Shown here one piece after another: positions 25,631 through 37,246 of a stretch of 64,000 nt of DNA. Position numbers and translations under genes: made by a program. Location: positions 154,971 through 218,970 of the forward strand of contig JAWLAT010000006.1 in NCBI GenBank assembly GCA_041395325.1, read 5' to 3'. Every line of letters begins with the position of its first letter. The first letter of the stretch is position 1. The DNA comes from JAWLAT01 sp041395325. GTDB taxonomy: Bacteria; Pseudomonadota; Gammaproteobacteria; Xanthomonadales; SZUA-5. Under the pieces are notes generated by a model. That model was not told the DNA's origin and made no database searches. It was given only the letters and a program-made list of their open reading frames with translations.

Positions 25631-26152
25631 TCAGCTCGGCATGTCACCCGAAACGGCCTCGCTGAGGAGCCGATACAGTGCCCGGGCGGCCGCAGGCGGT
25701 TTGCCGGCGGCCTGCTCACGCGCCGCTTGGCGCAGCAGTTGCCGCAGCTGTTGTCGATCGGTTTCCGGATGCGCATCGATGAAGGCGGTCACGGCTTCGT
25801 CGCCGTCATTGAGCAGTCGCTCGCGCCAGCGCTCCACGTAGTGCATCTGTGCCACCTGCTGCCGATGCGTCTGCTCGTCCGGTTCCAGTGCGGCACGGAT
25901 CGGCTCCAGATCGATCTGACGCATTTTCTTGGCCAGGAACAGGATCTGCCGCCGCTTGGCAATGTGCGAGCTGATCTTGCGTGCCAACGCCAGATCAGCG
26001 GCGATCTCGTCGGGCACGGGGACCTTCGCCAACACACCTGGCTTGGCCTGGACCAGAGCCTCGGCCAGATCCGCTACTTCCTGCGCCTCGCGTTTGCGCT
26101 GACTCTTGCTGACTTCCCCGGCGACGAAGTCGACGTCTTCTGCGTCGGTCAT
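25631..26152 (-). CDS. darP: Ribosome biogenesis factor DarP (YjgA, DUF615)
   Basis: Associates with the 50S precursor. 173 residues. Family segments: KSQRKREAQEVADLAEALVQ, LAKVPVPDEIAADLALARKI, KRRQILFLAKKMRQID and HYVERWRERLLNDGDEAVTA. The frame is open to 26317, but ATG 26152 (MTDAEDVDF) is the natural start. Divergent from pmbA, 68 bases apart; this darP/pmbA divergent arrangement is conserved in gammaproteobacteria. Confidence 0.95.
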   Translation of the reverse strand: MTDAEDVDFVAGEVSKSQRKREAQEVADLAEALVQAKPGVLAKVPVPDEIAADLALARKISSHIAKRRQILFLAKKMRQIDLEPIRAALEPDEQTHRQQVAQMHYVERWRERLLNDGDEAVTAFIDAHPETDRQQLRQLLRQAAREQAAGKPPAAARALYRLLSEAVSGDMPS

Positions 26153-26220
26153 CCGCACCCATCCTCTGCACGCTGGAACGATCTGCAACAATACCCGATT
26201 GCCCCTGCCTGTCGGATTGC

Positions 26221-27600
26221 ATGAGCACGACTGCTGAGCTGACACCCACATCGACTGATCTGCGCGGGGAACTGCCCGAACTGCAACAGCTGGCGCGCGA
26301 GCTGTTGTCGCGAGCACGCGCGGCCGGGGCTGACCAGGCCGAAGTGCAGCTGTCGATCGATGCGGGCCTGGCCGTCAACGTGCGCCAGGGCGAGATCGAC
26401 ACGCTGGAGTACACCCGCGATCGCGGCATTGCCCTGACCGTCTACTGTGGCGCGCCGGGTGCGTTGCGCAAGGGCGTGGCCAGCACTGCCGATCTGCGCC
26501 CGGAGTCGATCCAGCGCACGCTCGACCACGCGTTGGCGATCGCACGCTACACCGAGGCCGATCCCGCGGCCGGTCTGGCCGATCCCGATCGCCTGGCCCG
26601 CGACTGGCCGGAGCTGGACCTGTGGCATCCGGTCACCATCGATGCGCAAGCGGCCATCGCACTGGCGCAGCGCTGTGAAGCCGCCGGCCTGGCGGCCGAT
26701 TCCCGCATCGAGAACTCCGAAGGCGCCAGCCACAATCTCGGTCAGAGCGTCAGCGTCTACGGCAACAGTCATGGCTTTCTGGGCAGCGAAGCGAGCACTC
26801 GCTGCTCACTCAGTGCGGTGCTGATCGCCGGACGTGGCGAGCAAATGCAGCGCGACTACCACTACGACTCGGCCCGAGCGCTGGGCGATCTGCAGGATGC
26901 CGAAGCGATCGGTCGCGAAGCTGCCCGGCGTACGGTCGCGCGACTGGCCCCGCGGGCGATCCGCACCGGCGAGTACCCGGTGCTGTTCACCCCCGAACTG
27001 GCGCGTGGTCTGGTCGGCCATCTGTGCGCGGCCGCCTCGGGCGGTTCGCTGTACCGCAAGGCCTCCTTCCTGCTCGACCAGATCGGCGCCAGCCTGCTGC
27101 CGGCGTGGGTACAGATGATCGAGGAACCGCATTTGCCCCGCGCACCCGGCAGTTGCGGATTTGACGCCGAAGGCGTGGCGACGAAGCGCCAGGCGCTGAT
27201 CGCCGACGGCCGGCTGGAGCGTTATCTGCTCGGCAGCTATTCGGCCCGCAAGCTCGGCCTGAGCAGCACCGGCAACGCCGGCGGTCTGCACAATCTGATC
27301 GTCAATGCCAACGCCGGGGATCTGGACGCGCTGGTGGCCGACACCCCGCGCGGCCTGCTGGTCACCGAGGTCATGGGCCAGGGCGTCAACACGGTCACCG
27401 GCGATTATTCACGCGGCGCATCGGGTTTCTGGATCGAAAATGGCCAGATCGTCCATCCGGTGCAGGAGATCACCATCGCCGGCCAACTGCAGGCGATGTT
27501 TGCCGCCATCGACGCCATCGGTGGTGACACCGACCGCCGCGGCAACGTACAGATCGGCAGTCTGCGCATCGGCCGGATGACGGTGGCCGCAGGCGACTGA
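26221..27600 (+). CDS. pmbA: Metalloprotease PmbA/TldE
   Basis: Forms the TldD/TldE heterodimer that processes peptides such as microcin B17 and degrades unfolded peptides. 459 residues. Features: QAEVQLSIDAGLAVNVRQGE, RDRGIALTVYCG, SRIENSEGASHNLGQS, EYPVLFTPELARGLVGHL, GSYSARKLGLSSTGNAGG and VMGQGVNTVTGDYSRGASGF. The partner tldD is not in this window. The stop overlaps the next gene by one base (TGATG at 27598-27602). Confidence 0.96.
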   Translation: MSTTAELTPTSTDLRGELPELQQLARELLSRARAAGADQAEVQLSIDAGLAVNVRQGEIDTLEYTRDRGIALTVYCGAPGALRKGVASTADLRPESIQRTLDHALAIARYTEADPAAGLADPDRLARDWPELDLWHPVTIDAQAAIALAQRCEAAGLAADSRIENSEGASHNLGQSVSVYGNSHGFLGSEASTRCSLSAVLIAGRGEQMQRDYHYDSARALGDLQDAEAIGREAARRTVARLAPRAIRTGEYPVLFTPELARGLVGHLCAAASGGSLYRKASFLLDQIGASLLPAWVQMIEEPHLPRAPGSCGFDAEGVATKRQALIADGRLERYLLGSYSARKLGLSSTGNAGGLHNLIVNANAGDLDALVADTPRGLLVTEVMGQGVNTVTGDYSRGASGFWIENGQIVHPVQEITIAGQLQAMFAAIDAIGGDTDRRGNVQIGSLRIGRMTVAAGD

Positions 27601-28541
27601 TGAGCGCCTCACCCATCCGTTTCGCCTTGCATGGCGGCGCTGGCGTCATCGATCGCACCAGTCTGGATGCCGAGCGCGAAGCCGACTGTCATTGGCAACT
27701 GCGCAACATTGCCGAACAGGCACATCAGGCGCTGTTGGCCGGCACCTCGGCCCTGGATGTGGTGCAGCGGGCCGTCGAAGCACTGGAGGACTGCCCCTGG
27801 TTCAACGCCGGCCACGGCTCGGTGCTGAACGCCGATGGGGTCCCGGAACTGGACGCCGCGCTGATGGACGGCCGCGACCGCCGCTGTGGCGCGGTGGCTG
27901 CGCTGCGTGGCCAACGCCATCCCATCCGCGTGGCCCGCGCGGTGCTCGACGATGGCCAGCATGTGCTGCTGGCTGGAGACGGGGCCGCCCGCTTCGCCAT
28001 CGAGCAAGGCCTGACTGCGATCGATGACGCCACCCTGATCACTGCCGAGCGCCATGCCCAGTGGCAACGCGCCTCGGCCAGTGGTCGCGTCAGCCTTGAT
28101 CACGACGTGGCAATCGAGTCGTCCGATCGCTGCGGCACGGTTGGCGCTGTCGCCCGGGACTTGCACGGCCATCTGGCGGCTGCCACCTCCACTGGCGGTA
28201 TGACCAACAAGCGCCCCGGTCGCGTGGGTGATACGCCGCTGATCGGCTCAGGCACCTGGGCCGACGATCGGACCGTCTGTGTGTCGACCACTGGCACCGG
28301 CGAGCACTTCATCCGAGCTCAGGTGGCTTTCCTGGTGCACGCACGCATGTGCTTCGACGGCTGCACACTGGCCACGGCTGCAACAGCGGCGTTGGACGAG
28401 GTGGCCCAGCTGGGCGGTTGTGGCGGCCTGATCGCCATCGCTCATGACGGACAACTGGTGCTGCCCTTCAACACGCCAGGAATGTATCGCGCCTGGATCG
28501 ACGCCGACGGCCGGGTGGACACCGCGATCTACGCGTGCTGA
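27600..28541 (+). CDS. iaaA: Isoaspartyl peptidase / plant-type L-asparaginase
   Basis: N-terminal nucleophile hydrolase that cleaves isoaspartyl dipeptides and asparagine. 313 residues. The proenzyme would self-cleave before T180 (SSDRCGTVGAVA), giving an alpha chain of 179 and a beta chain of 134 residues. FALHGGAGVI at the start, FNAGHGSVLNADGVPELDA and STGGMTNKRPGRVGDTP are the family motifs; the last holds the substrate-binding Arg and Asp. No signal peptide, so cytoplasmic. Translationally coupled to pmbA, consistent with a peptide-turnover role. Confidence 0.93.
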   Translation: MSASPIRFALHGGAGVIDRTSLDAEREADCHWQLRNIAEQAHQALLAGTSALDVVQRAVEALEDCPWFNAGHGSVLNADGVPELDAALMDGRDRRCGAVAALRGQRHPIRVARAVLDDGQHVLLAGDGAARFAIEQGLTAIDDATLITAERHAQWQRASASGRVSLDHDVAIESSDRCGTVGAVARDLHGHLAAATSTGGMTNKRPGRVGDTPLIGSGTWADDRTVCVSTTGTGEHFIRAQVAFLVHARMCFDGCTLATAATAALDEVAQLGGCGGLIAIAHDGQLVLPFNTPGMYRAWIDADGRVDTAIYAC

Positions 28542-28550
28542 GCTGGCGCC

Positions 28551-29063
28551 TCAGCGCTGACGGCAGCTGACCACCGAGCGATCATCGGCCACGATCCGGG
28601 CCTTGATGTTCTGATCGACCTCCGGTTCCAGCCGATCCACGACGCAGACCTGTTCGCCGATGCGAACGACGGCGAGGAAGGACCGCACCCGATCGTCGTC
28701 ACCCTGGGTATTGACGCGGACGATCAGGCCATAGGGCGACATGCCGTGCGGGCCATGGTCGAAGCGCCATTCGAGCTTGGCACCAAGGGTATTGAAGGCC
28801 TCAGTGACGGTACTGGCGAAGTCCAGGTCATGCGGCCGCCCACTGGGCTCGACCAGGCTCAGCGATTGACGACCATCGCTGTCTTCCAGCAACACCCGAT
28901 AGCCGGCGAAGGCCGGGCATTCGCTCAGCGACCAGGCCATATCGGCGTTTTCCTGCAGCAACACGCAGCTGTCCACATCCAGGCCCGAATAGGCCGAATC
29001 CCCGGCCCAGGCCCATGGTGTCGCCAACAACAGCACAGCAGCCCATCGACAATCGCAGCGCAT
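28551..29063 (-). CDS. Exported protein of unknown function
   Basis: 170 residues. Signal peptide MRCDCRWAAVLLLATPWAWA with likely cleavage after AWA. The mature part (SGLDVDSCVLLQENADMAWS, YRVLLEDSDGRQSLSLVEP, GLIVRVNTQGDD) is soluble with four Cys, which could form disulfides. I recognise no family. ATG 29063 is chosen over the upstream frame because GGAGG lies five bases ahead and the signal peptide begins there. It converges with the asparaginase gene, nine bases apart. Confidence 0.65.
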   Translation of the reverse strand: MRCDCRWAAVLLLATPWAWAGDSAYSGLDVDSCVLLQENADMAWSLSECPAFAGYRVLLEDSDGRQSLSLVEPSGRPHDLDFASTVTEAFNTLGAKLEWRFDHGPHGMSPYGLIVRVNTQGDDDRVRSFLAVVRIGEQVCVVDRLEPEVDQNIKARIVADDRSVVSCRQR

Positions 29064-29486
29064 GACGACCTCCGCAGCACAGCAACGCATTGACGCGAAG
29101 ACGCTCGGCAGGACGATGTCAGGGCGGCATTGAAAGCACACGGACACGTCTATGGTCGATGCCGATCCCGGATTCGCCGTGACCCGCATCGTCGCCAAGC
29201 ATCAGACCAGTGCCCGCTACAGCCCACCATCCACCATCGCCACCACCGGGTGCCGTCGCCAGCCAGATCCGGCAAGTGCCCGCGCCGAAACGGATCAGAA
29301 GGTGGGCGCGGATGTGGGCATTCTAGCGCAGCGCTTTCACGAATCTCGGACATGCCTTCCCGATTTGGTCATCTGATCCGTGCACCGGGCCCGGATTGAT
29401 TCGACTTGTAAACGTCATCCGGCATTGGTTGACCTTGAACCTTCGTCTGCGCCTAATGGCCGCCCCGCCCTTCCTCCAGGCCTACC
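29064..29486. other. Intergenic region, mostly featureless
   Basis: 423 bases between two divergent genes. No frame here has a ribosome site or a recognisable product. The only feature I can support is a possible promoter at 29429-29457 near the right end. Confidence 0.5.
29429..29457 (+). promoter_or_regulatory. Possible sigma70 promoter of the NPP gene
   Basis: TTGACC at 29429-29434 (five of six consensus) and CCTAAT at 29452-29457 (four of six) with a 17-base spacer. Start of transcription would be near 29464, 23 bases ahead of the GTG. Confidence 0.4.
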
Positions 29487-30725
29487 GTGCGCTCGCTGCT
29501 TATCCTGTTGCTGATCACCTTGTGCGGCTGCCAGACGACTCTCCAACCGCGCCAGGATGCCCGTATCGGTACCGGCTCTCTGGTGCTGCTGGTGTCCATC
29601 GACGGCACACGTGTGGACTATCTGGACCGAGGCCTGACGCCCAATCTGCAGCGTCTGATCGATGAGGGGGTGCGGGCTCGCTGGATGACGCCGGCCTACC
29701 CTTCGCTGACCTTTCCCAATCACTACACCCTGGTCACCGGGCTGCGACCGGATCACCACGGCATCGTGCAGAACACCATGTATGACCCCGAGCTGGGGAC
29801 TTTCGCCCTCGCCGATCGCGACGCCGTCACCGAATCCCGCTGGTGGGAAGGCCTGCCGATCTGGGTCAGCGCCGAGCGCGCCGGCATCGACACGGCCGTC
29901 CTGTTCTGGCCCGGCAGCGAAGCGGCCATCGATGGTGTGCGACCCGGCTACTGGCAGCCCTACGACGACAAGATGGGCTACGCCGATCGGGTCGACACCA
30001 TCGTGGCCTGGCTGGCCGGGCAAGCCGCTGAAGCCGACCCGGTGGCGTTGGCGACCCTGTATTTCGAGCGGGTCGACAAGATGGGTCACGAGCATGGCCC
30101 GGAGTCGACCGAGGTACGCGCGGCCATGGCTGAAGCGGACGAGGCCATCGGCCGCCTGTTGCAGGGTCTGAGCGACGCGAAGCTGCTGGACCGCGTCAAT
30201 ATCATTGTGGTGGCCGATCACGGCATGGCCGAGGTCGCACCGAATCAGTTCGTCCACGTCGACCAGATGGTCGATCCCAACGATGCGCAATGGATCTCGC
30301 TGGGCCAGTCGGCCGGTTTCCAGCCGCGTCGTGGCCGGGCCGCTGCGGCGGCAAGGCAGTTGCTCGGACGACACGAGCACTACGAGTGCTGGCGCAAGGC
30401 TGACCTGCCGGCACGCTGGCACTACGGCTCGCACCGCCGTGTGCCGCCGATCGTCTGCCAGATGGACGAGGGCTGGGACGCGCTGGCCGGACGCGCCGCC
30501 GAATGGCGCGCTCAATTCACGGGAACCCGCGGCTCGCACGGTTTCGATCCGGCGCTGCCGTCGATGCAAACGATCTTCGCCGCCCGCGGACCGGCGTTCC
30601 GCAGCGGTGCGGAGTTGCCGCCGATCGAATCGGTCGATGTCTATACGCTGCTGGCACACCTGCTGGGTCTGCGGCCGGCGCCCAATGACGGCAACGCCGA
30701 GGCATTGCTGCCAGCGCTGCGCTGA
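29487..30725 (+). CDS. NPP-type nucleotide pyrophosphatase/phosphodiesterase lipoprotein
   Basis: Alkaline-phosphatase-superfamily enzyme that cleaves phosphodiester or nucleotide pyrophosphate bonds outside the cytoplasm. 412 residues starting with GTG. The N-terminus MRSLLILLLITLCGCQ has a lipobox-like LCGC (C15). Catalytic elements: SIDG (D39), nucleophile T75 in YPSLTFPNHYTLVTG, VDKMGHEHGPES, VVADHGM and GSHGFDPALPSM, which supply the two-zinc ligands. Xanthomonas NPP is a studied member. The insertion and C-terminal length are as expected. Confidence 0.92.
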   Translation: MRSLLILLLITLCGCQTTLQPRQDARIGTGSLVLLVSIDGTRVDYLDRGLTPNLQRLIDEGVRARWMTPAYPSLTFPNHYTLVTGLRPDHHGIVQNTMYDPELGTFALADRDAVTESRWWEGLPIWVSAERAGIDTAVLFWPGSEAAIDGVRPGYWQPYDDKMGYADRVDTIVAWLAGQAAEADPVALATLYFERVDKMGHEHGPESTEVRAAMAEADEAIGRLLQGLSDAKLLDRVNIIVVADHGMAEVAPNQFVHVDQMVDPNDAQWISLGQSAGFQPRRGRAAAAARQLLGRHEHYECWRKADLPARWHYGSHRRVPPIVCQMDEGWDALAGRAAEWRAQFTGTRGSHGFDPALPSMQTIFAARGPAFRSGAELPPIESVDVYTLLAHLLGLRPAPNDGNAEALLPALR

Positions 30726-30855
30726 GCGCGTCGACCCGGCCAACTTCGGCAGCACTGGGCAAGATCGCCGTGCGGAGTGCCAGAGGACTTGAGCCAAACC
30801 CTGGACGTCGTGGTTCGCTATCCTTGACCGTTCCGACCGCTCGCGACCCCTCGCC

Positions 30856-32463
30856 ATGCCGCACATCGCTTCGCAGATCGATCCGCGCGATCCCCAATAC
30901 CAGGCCAATGCCGAGCACCTGCAGGGACTGGTCGATGCCTTGCAGCGCGAGATGGCGCAGGTCGCACTCGGCGGCGGTGAGGCAGCTCGTCAGCGCCACA
31001 CCGAACGCGGCAAACTGCTGCCGCGCGAGCGCATTCGTGCTCTGCTGGATCCTGGCAGCCCCTTTCTGGAGCTGTCACCACTGGCCGCACACGGGCTGTA
31101 CGACAATCAGGCCCCCTGCGCCGGCGTGATCACCGGCATCGGCCGGGTCAGCGGCATTGAAGTGGTCATTGTCGCCAACGATGCCACCGTCAAGGGCGGC
31201 ACCTACTTTCCGCTGACGGTGAAGAAACACCTGCGCGCACAGGAAGTCGCGCTGGAAAACCGTCTGCCCTGCATCTATCTGGTCGATTCCGGTGGCGCCT
31301 TCCTGCCCTTGCAGGACGAGGTCTTTCCGGACCGCGAGCATTTCGGTCGAATCTTCTACAACCAGGCCCGGTTGTCGGCCCAGAACATCCCGCAGATCGC
31401 CGTGGTCATGGGCTCCTGCACCGCCGGCGGCGCCTATGTGCCGGCGATGTGCGACGAGAGCATCATCGTCAAGGAGCAGGGCACGATTTTCCTCGGCGGC
31501 CCACCGTTGGTGAAGGCCGCGACCGGCGAGGTCGTCGACGCCGAATCGCTGGGCGGCGCCGAAGTGCACTGCAGTGTCTCCGGCGTGACCGATCATTTTG
31601 CCGAGAATGACGAGCATGCGCTGGCGATTGCGCGTGAAATCGTCGGCCATCTGAATCGGCCCAAGCAGCTGCCGGTGGTGACTCGCGACGTGCGTGAGCC
31701 GCGCTACGCCGCCAGCGAGCTGTATGGCATCGTCCCGCGCGACACCCGCTATCCCTTCGACATCCGCGAGGTCATCGCCCGCATCGTCGACGATTCCGAA
31801 CTGCACGAATTCAAGGCCCGCTACGGCAAGACATTGGTGACCGGTTTCGCGCACATCTGGGGCTATCCGGTGGGCATCGTCGCCAACAACGGCATCCTGT
31901 TCGCCGAGTCGGCCCTGAAGGGCGCGCACTTCATCGAACTGTGCAACCAGCGCAACATCCCGCTGGTGTTCCTGCAAAACATTTCCGGCTTCATGGTCGG
32001 CCGCAAGTACGAGAACGGTGGCATCGCCAAGGATGGCGCCAAGATGGTCACTGCGGTGGCCTGCTCCCACGTGCCCAAGTTCACCGTGGTGATTGGCGGC
32101 AGCTTCGGCGCCGGCAACTATGCGATGTGCGGACGCGCCTACCAGCCGAGGTTCCTGTGGATGTGGCCGAATGCGCGCATCTCGGTGATGGGCGGCGAAC
32201 AGGCTGCCAGCGTGCTGGCCACCGTCAAGCGCGATCAGATCGAAGGCAAGGGCGGCCAGTGGCCGACCGAGGAAGAAGACGCCTTCAAAACACCGATTCG
32301 TGATCAGTACGAGCGCCAGGGCCACCCCTACTACGCCAGTGCCCGTTTGTGGGACGACGGCATCATCGACCCGGCCGACACCCGCCGCGTGCTCGGTCTG
32401 GCCTTGTCAGCCAGTCTCAATGCGCCGATCGAGACGGGTCGCTTTGGCGTGTTCCGAATGTGA
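30856..32463 (+). CDS. mccB: Acyl-CoA carboxyltransferase, methylcrotonyl-CoA carboxylase beta type
   Basis: Transfers CO2 from carboxybiotin to 3-methylcrotonyl-CoA (leucine breakdown) or a similar acyl-CoA. 535 residues, the MCC beta length. Segments [72 protein letters not shown] and [19 protein letters not shown] fit MccB/LiuB better than propionyl-CoA carboxylase. The biotin subunit and the rest of the liu operon are not adjacent. Geranyl-CoA carboxylase beta is the main alternative. The next gene is on the other strand after a repeat region. Confidence 0.9.
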   Translation: MPHIASQIDPRDPQYQANAEHLQGLVDALQREMAQVALGGGEAARQRHTERGKLLPRERIRALLDPGSPFLELSPLAAHGLYDNQAPCAGVITGIGRVSGIEVVIVANDATVKGGTYFPLTVKKHLRAQEVALENRLPCIYLVDSGGAFLPLQDEVFPDREHFGRIFYNQARLSAQNIPQIAVVMGSCTAGGAYVPAMCDESIIVKEQGTIFLGGPPLVKAATGEVVDAESLGGAEVHCSVSGVTDHFAENDEHALAIAREIVGHLNRPKQLPVVTRDVREPRYAASELYGIVPRDTRYPFDIREVIARIVDDSELHEFKARYGKTLVTGFAHIWGYPVGIVANNGILFAESALKGAHFIELCNQRNIPLVFLQNISGFMVGRKYENGGIAKDGAKMVTAVACSHVPKFTVVIGGSFGAGNYAMCGRAYQPRFLWMWPNARISVMGGEQAASVLATVKRDQIEGKGGQWPTEEEDAFKTPIRDQYERQGHPYYASARLWDDGIIDPADTRRVLGLALSASLNAPIETGRFGVFRM

Positions 32464-32492
32464 TGGTCTGTCCCCGGACCGGGGACAGACCA
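32464..32492. repeat. Perfect 14-bp palindrome after mccB
   Basis: TGGTCTGTCCCCGG at 32464-32477 and its exact complement at 32479-32492 with a single A between. It starts immediately after the mccB stop. It may act as a terminator hairpin or be a dispersed repeat, but has no T run. Confidence 0.7.
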
Positions 32493-32493
32493 G

Positions 32494-32561
32494 GGCTGAG
32501 GGCCGAGGGCCGAGGGCTGAGGGTGTACGGCCGGGCTGAAGGCTGAAGGCTGAAGGCTGAG
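32494..32561. repeat. Two arrays of GGCTGAG-type heptads
   Basis: Four heptads at 32494-32521 (GGCTGAG, GGCCGAG, GGCCGAG, GGCTGAG) and four at 32534-32561 (GGCTGAA three times, then GGCTGAG), separated by 12 bases. Low-complexity tandem repeat with a seven-base period, non-coding. Confidence 0.8.
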
Positions 32562-32710
32562 CAGCGATCCTTCCAATTGCCGTTTGCAGTAGCCCGCCAT
32601 GCTTCGAGTGACCTCTGGTTTGATCGAGGCTCAGTGGGAGCTAGCTCGGCCGCGGATCTTTGCTTCGCCCGCAGCCGCGGGCGACATTCCAAACCCTCAT
32701 CCCTTGACCA

Positions 32711-33358
32711 CTAGCGCGCCCCGCTGATCCGCACCGGCAGCTGCGTACTGGCGCCGCGGTCGTCCCAGATCTTCAGCATCAGCTCGATCGTCTGGCCTGG
32801 CGCTGGCGTCGGCAGATGCGCTTCCAACGGCTCGCCCGGGCCCGGCTGATTGAACAACGAAGCGGGCGCACCGCGCAGCGTCACATCGGCGGATTGCCCA
32901 AGAAGACGTACGCTGCCATCGGCCAACAGAAAATTGGCGCCGCCAGCGTGCGTCCCGGCCGACTGGCCAGTCTGACCGTCGAAAACCCGGATGTGTGGAC
33001 TACCGCCGGCGCTGCTGCTGCCGCGCTGGTCGATCGCCACAGACAGCTGACCCAAGGGCCCCATCCGGTCGGCCAGTTCGAAGTTCAACCAGCTCTGGGC
33101 CAACGGATCGACTGGAAAGAACTGGCCCGATTGAAAGCGCAGCGTCTGTCCGCGCGCGGCGTTCAACGCGAGCGAGCCCTGCTCGCCCACGACCAGATCC
33201 AGTGAGAAGGGCAGCGCCCCAGGCCGGGCGGCGACATAGTCGTATCGAATCTGACCGAAGTTCAGAGTGAGCTGATCCACCTGTGCCTGCACCGGTGCAC
33301 TGCTCAGCAGGGCTGCAGGGATCAGGAACAAAGCCACCAACGGGTACATCCAACGCAT
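32711..33358 (-). CDS. Exported protein with an H-X9-DG motif
   Basis: 215 residues. Signal peptide MRWMYPLVALFLIPAALLSS with cleavage after VQA near residue 25. Near residues 137-152 it has THAGGANFLLADGSVRLL, in which H137 is followed by nine residues and D147-G148. This matches the H-X9-DG signature named from prepilin-type proteins of Planctomycetes. The rest is beta-rich with no prepilin cleavage site, so it is not itself a pilin. ATG 33358 is preceded by GGAG six bases away. It is divergent from the M16 protease gene. Confidence 0.65.
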   Translation of the reverse strand: MRWMYPLVALFLIPAALLSSAPVQAQVDQLTLNFGQIRYDYVAARPGALPFSLDLVVGEQGSLALNAARGQTLRFQSGQFFPVDPLAQSWLNFELADRMGPLGQLSVAIDQRGSSSAGGSPHIRVFDGQTGQSAGTHAGGANFLLADGSVRLLGQSADVTLRGAPASLFNQPGPGEPLEAHLPTPAPGQTIELMLKIWDDRGASTQLPVRISGAR

Positions 33359-33563
33359 GGTCTACTCCAAGTTCAGGGTTCTTCCCTGCAGCGGAGTACG
33401 CCCACTCAGACGCGTGCCGACATGGCCCGCAGAGCTCGTTGGCAAATATTCAGCTTCCTTGACCACCTCCAAGCTCGGCTACCCGCCTTCTGGGCCCTTC
33501 GGCACTTCACTTGACGCTGATGCGCTGTTCCAATCCGCGGCTGCCTTTGATCTGGAGTTGCTC

Positions 33564-36398
<2,835 letters not shown>

Positions 36399-36403
36399 TG
36401 CCC

Positions 36404-36439
36404 GGATCAGGGCCGAGGTCACGACCTCGGCCCTGATCC
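36404..36439. repeat. 17-bp inverted repeat after the M16 gene
   Basis: GGATCAGGGCCGAGGTC at 36404-36420 and its exact complement at 36423-36439 with two bases between, starting five bases after the protease stop. A strong hairpin without a T run, possibly a terminator. Confidence 0.7.
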
Positions 36440-36451
36440 CTGATCCCTGAT
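36431..36451. repeat. Three CCCTGAT heptads
   Basis: Three exact tandem copies of CCCTGAT at 36431-36451. The first copy is part of the right arm of the adjacent inverted repeat, so the array seems to have grown from the palindrome. Confidence 0.7.
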
Positions 36452-36511
36452 CCTTCAGCCCTCAACCCCAAGGCACGCTACACTGCGTGCTCGCTCGACA
36501 CTGCCGCTGCC

Positions 36512-37246
36512 ATGCGTTCCGACACTGTCCGTCTGTTCCAGACGCTGGACCATCGTTGTGGCTATTTCCCGGACCGCCTGGCGCGCAATCTGGTCATCGA
36601 CCCGCTGGCGCCGAATCTGGCGGGCGTCTACGACCATGCGCTCAGTCGAGGTTTCCGTCGTGCCGGTGGCCACGTCTACCGGCCGCATTGTCGCGGCTGC
36701 CAGGCTTGCGTGGCCTGCCGTGTCGATGTGGCGGCCTTTCAGCCCACCCGCAGTCAGCGCCGCGTCGCTGCCCGCAATGCGCAGGTCCGCGAACACTGGC
36801 GCATGGCCAGCTATCACCCCGCCTACTTCGAGCTGTACGAGCGCTACATCGGTGAACGGCACCCTGGTGGCGGCATGGATGATCCCAGCCCGGAGGATTT
36901 TCGCCGCTTCCTGTTGTCGCCCTGGTCCCGCACGCGCTATCTGGAATTGCGTGAAGACGGCCAATTGCTGGGCGTGGCTGTCTGTGACATCAGCCCTCAG
37001 GGATTGAGCGCGGTCTACACCTTTTTTGAGCCCGACCTGCCACAGCGCTCGCTCGGTACCCTGGCCATCCTGCGGCAGATCGAATTCTGTCGCCGCCGCG
37101 GCCTGCCCCACCTGTACCTGGGCTACTGGATCGAGGATCACCCGAAGATGCGCTACAAGTCGCGCTTCCAGCCCCTGCAGATCCTGCGCGATGGCCACTG
37201 GCAGGCCATGCACGGCAGCGACGGCGATCAGGGCATCCCCGCATGA
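36512..37246 (+). CDS. bpt: Aspartate/glutamate leucyltransferase (N-end rule)
   Basis: Adds leucine from Leu-tRNA to proteins with N-terminal Asp or Glu, marking them for ClpS/ClpAP. 244 residues, the normal length. N-terminal Cys motif GYFPDRLARN and YRPHCRGCQACVACRVDV, then ERYIGERHPGGGMDD and the GNAT-like C-terminal part RGLPHLYLGYWIEDHPKM with YKSRFQPLQIL. Its stop overlaps the channel gene start (ATGA at 37243-37246). Confidence 0.95.
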   Translation: MRSDTVRLFQTLDHRCGYFPDRLARNLVIDPLAPNLAGVYDHALSRGFRRAGGHVYRPHCRGCQACVACRVDVAAFQPTRSQRRVAARNAQVREHWRMASYHPAYFELYERYIGERHPGGGMDDPSPEDFRRFLLSPWSRTRYLELREDGQLLGVAVCDISPQGLSAVYTFFEPDLPQRSLGTLAILRQIEFCRRRGLPHLYLGYWIEDHPKMRYKSRFQPLQILRDGHWQAMHGSDGDQGIPA

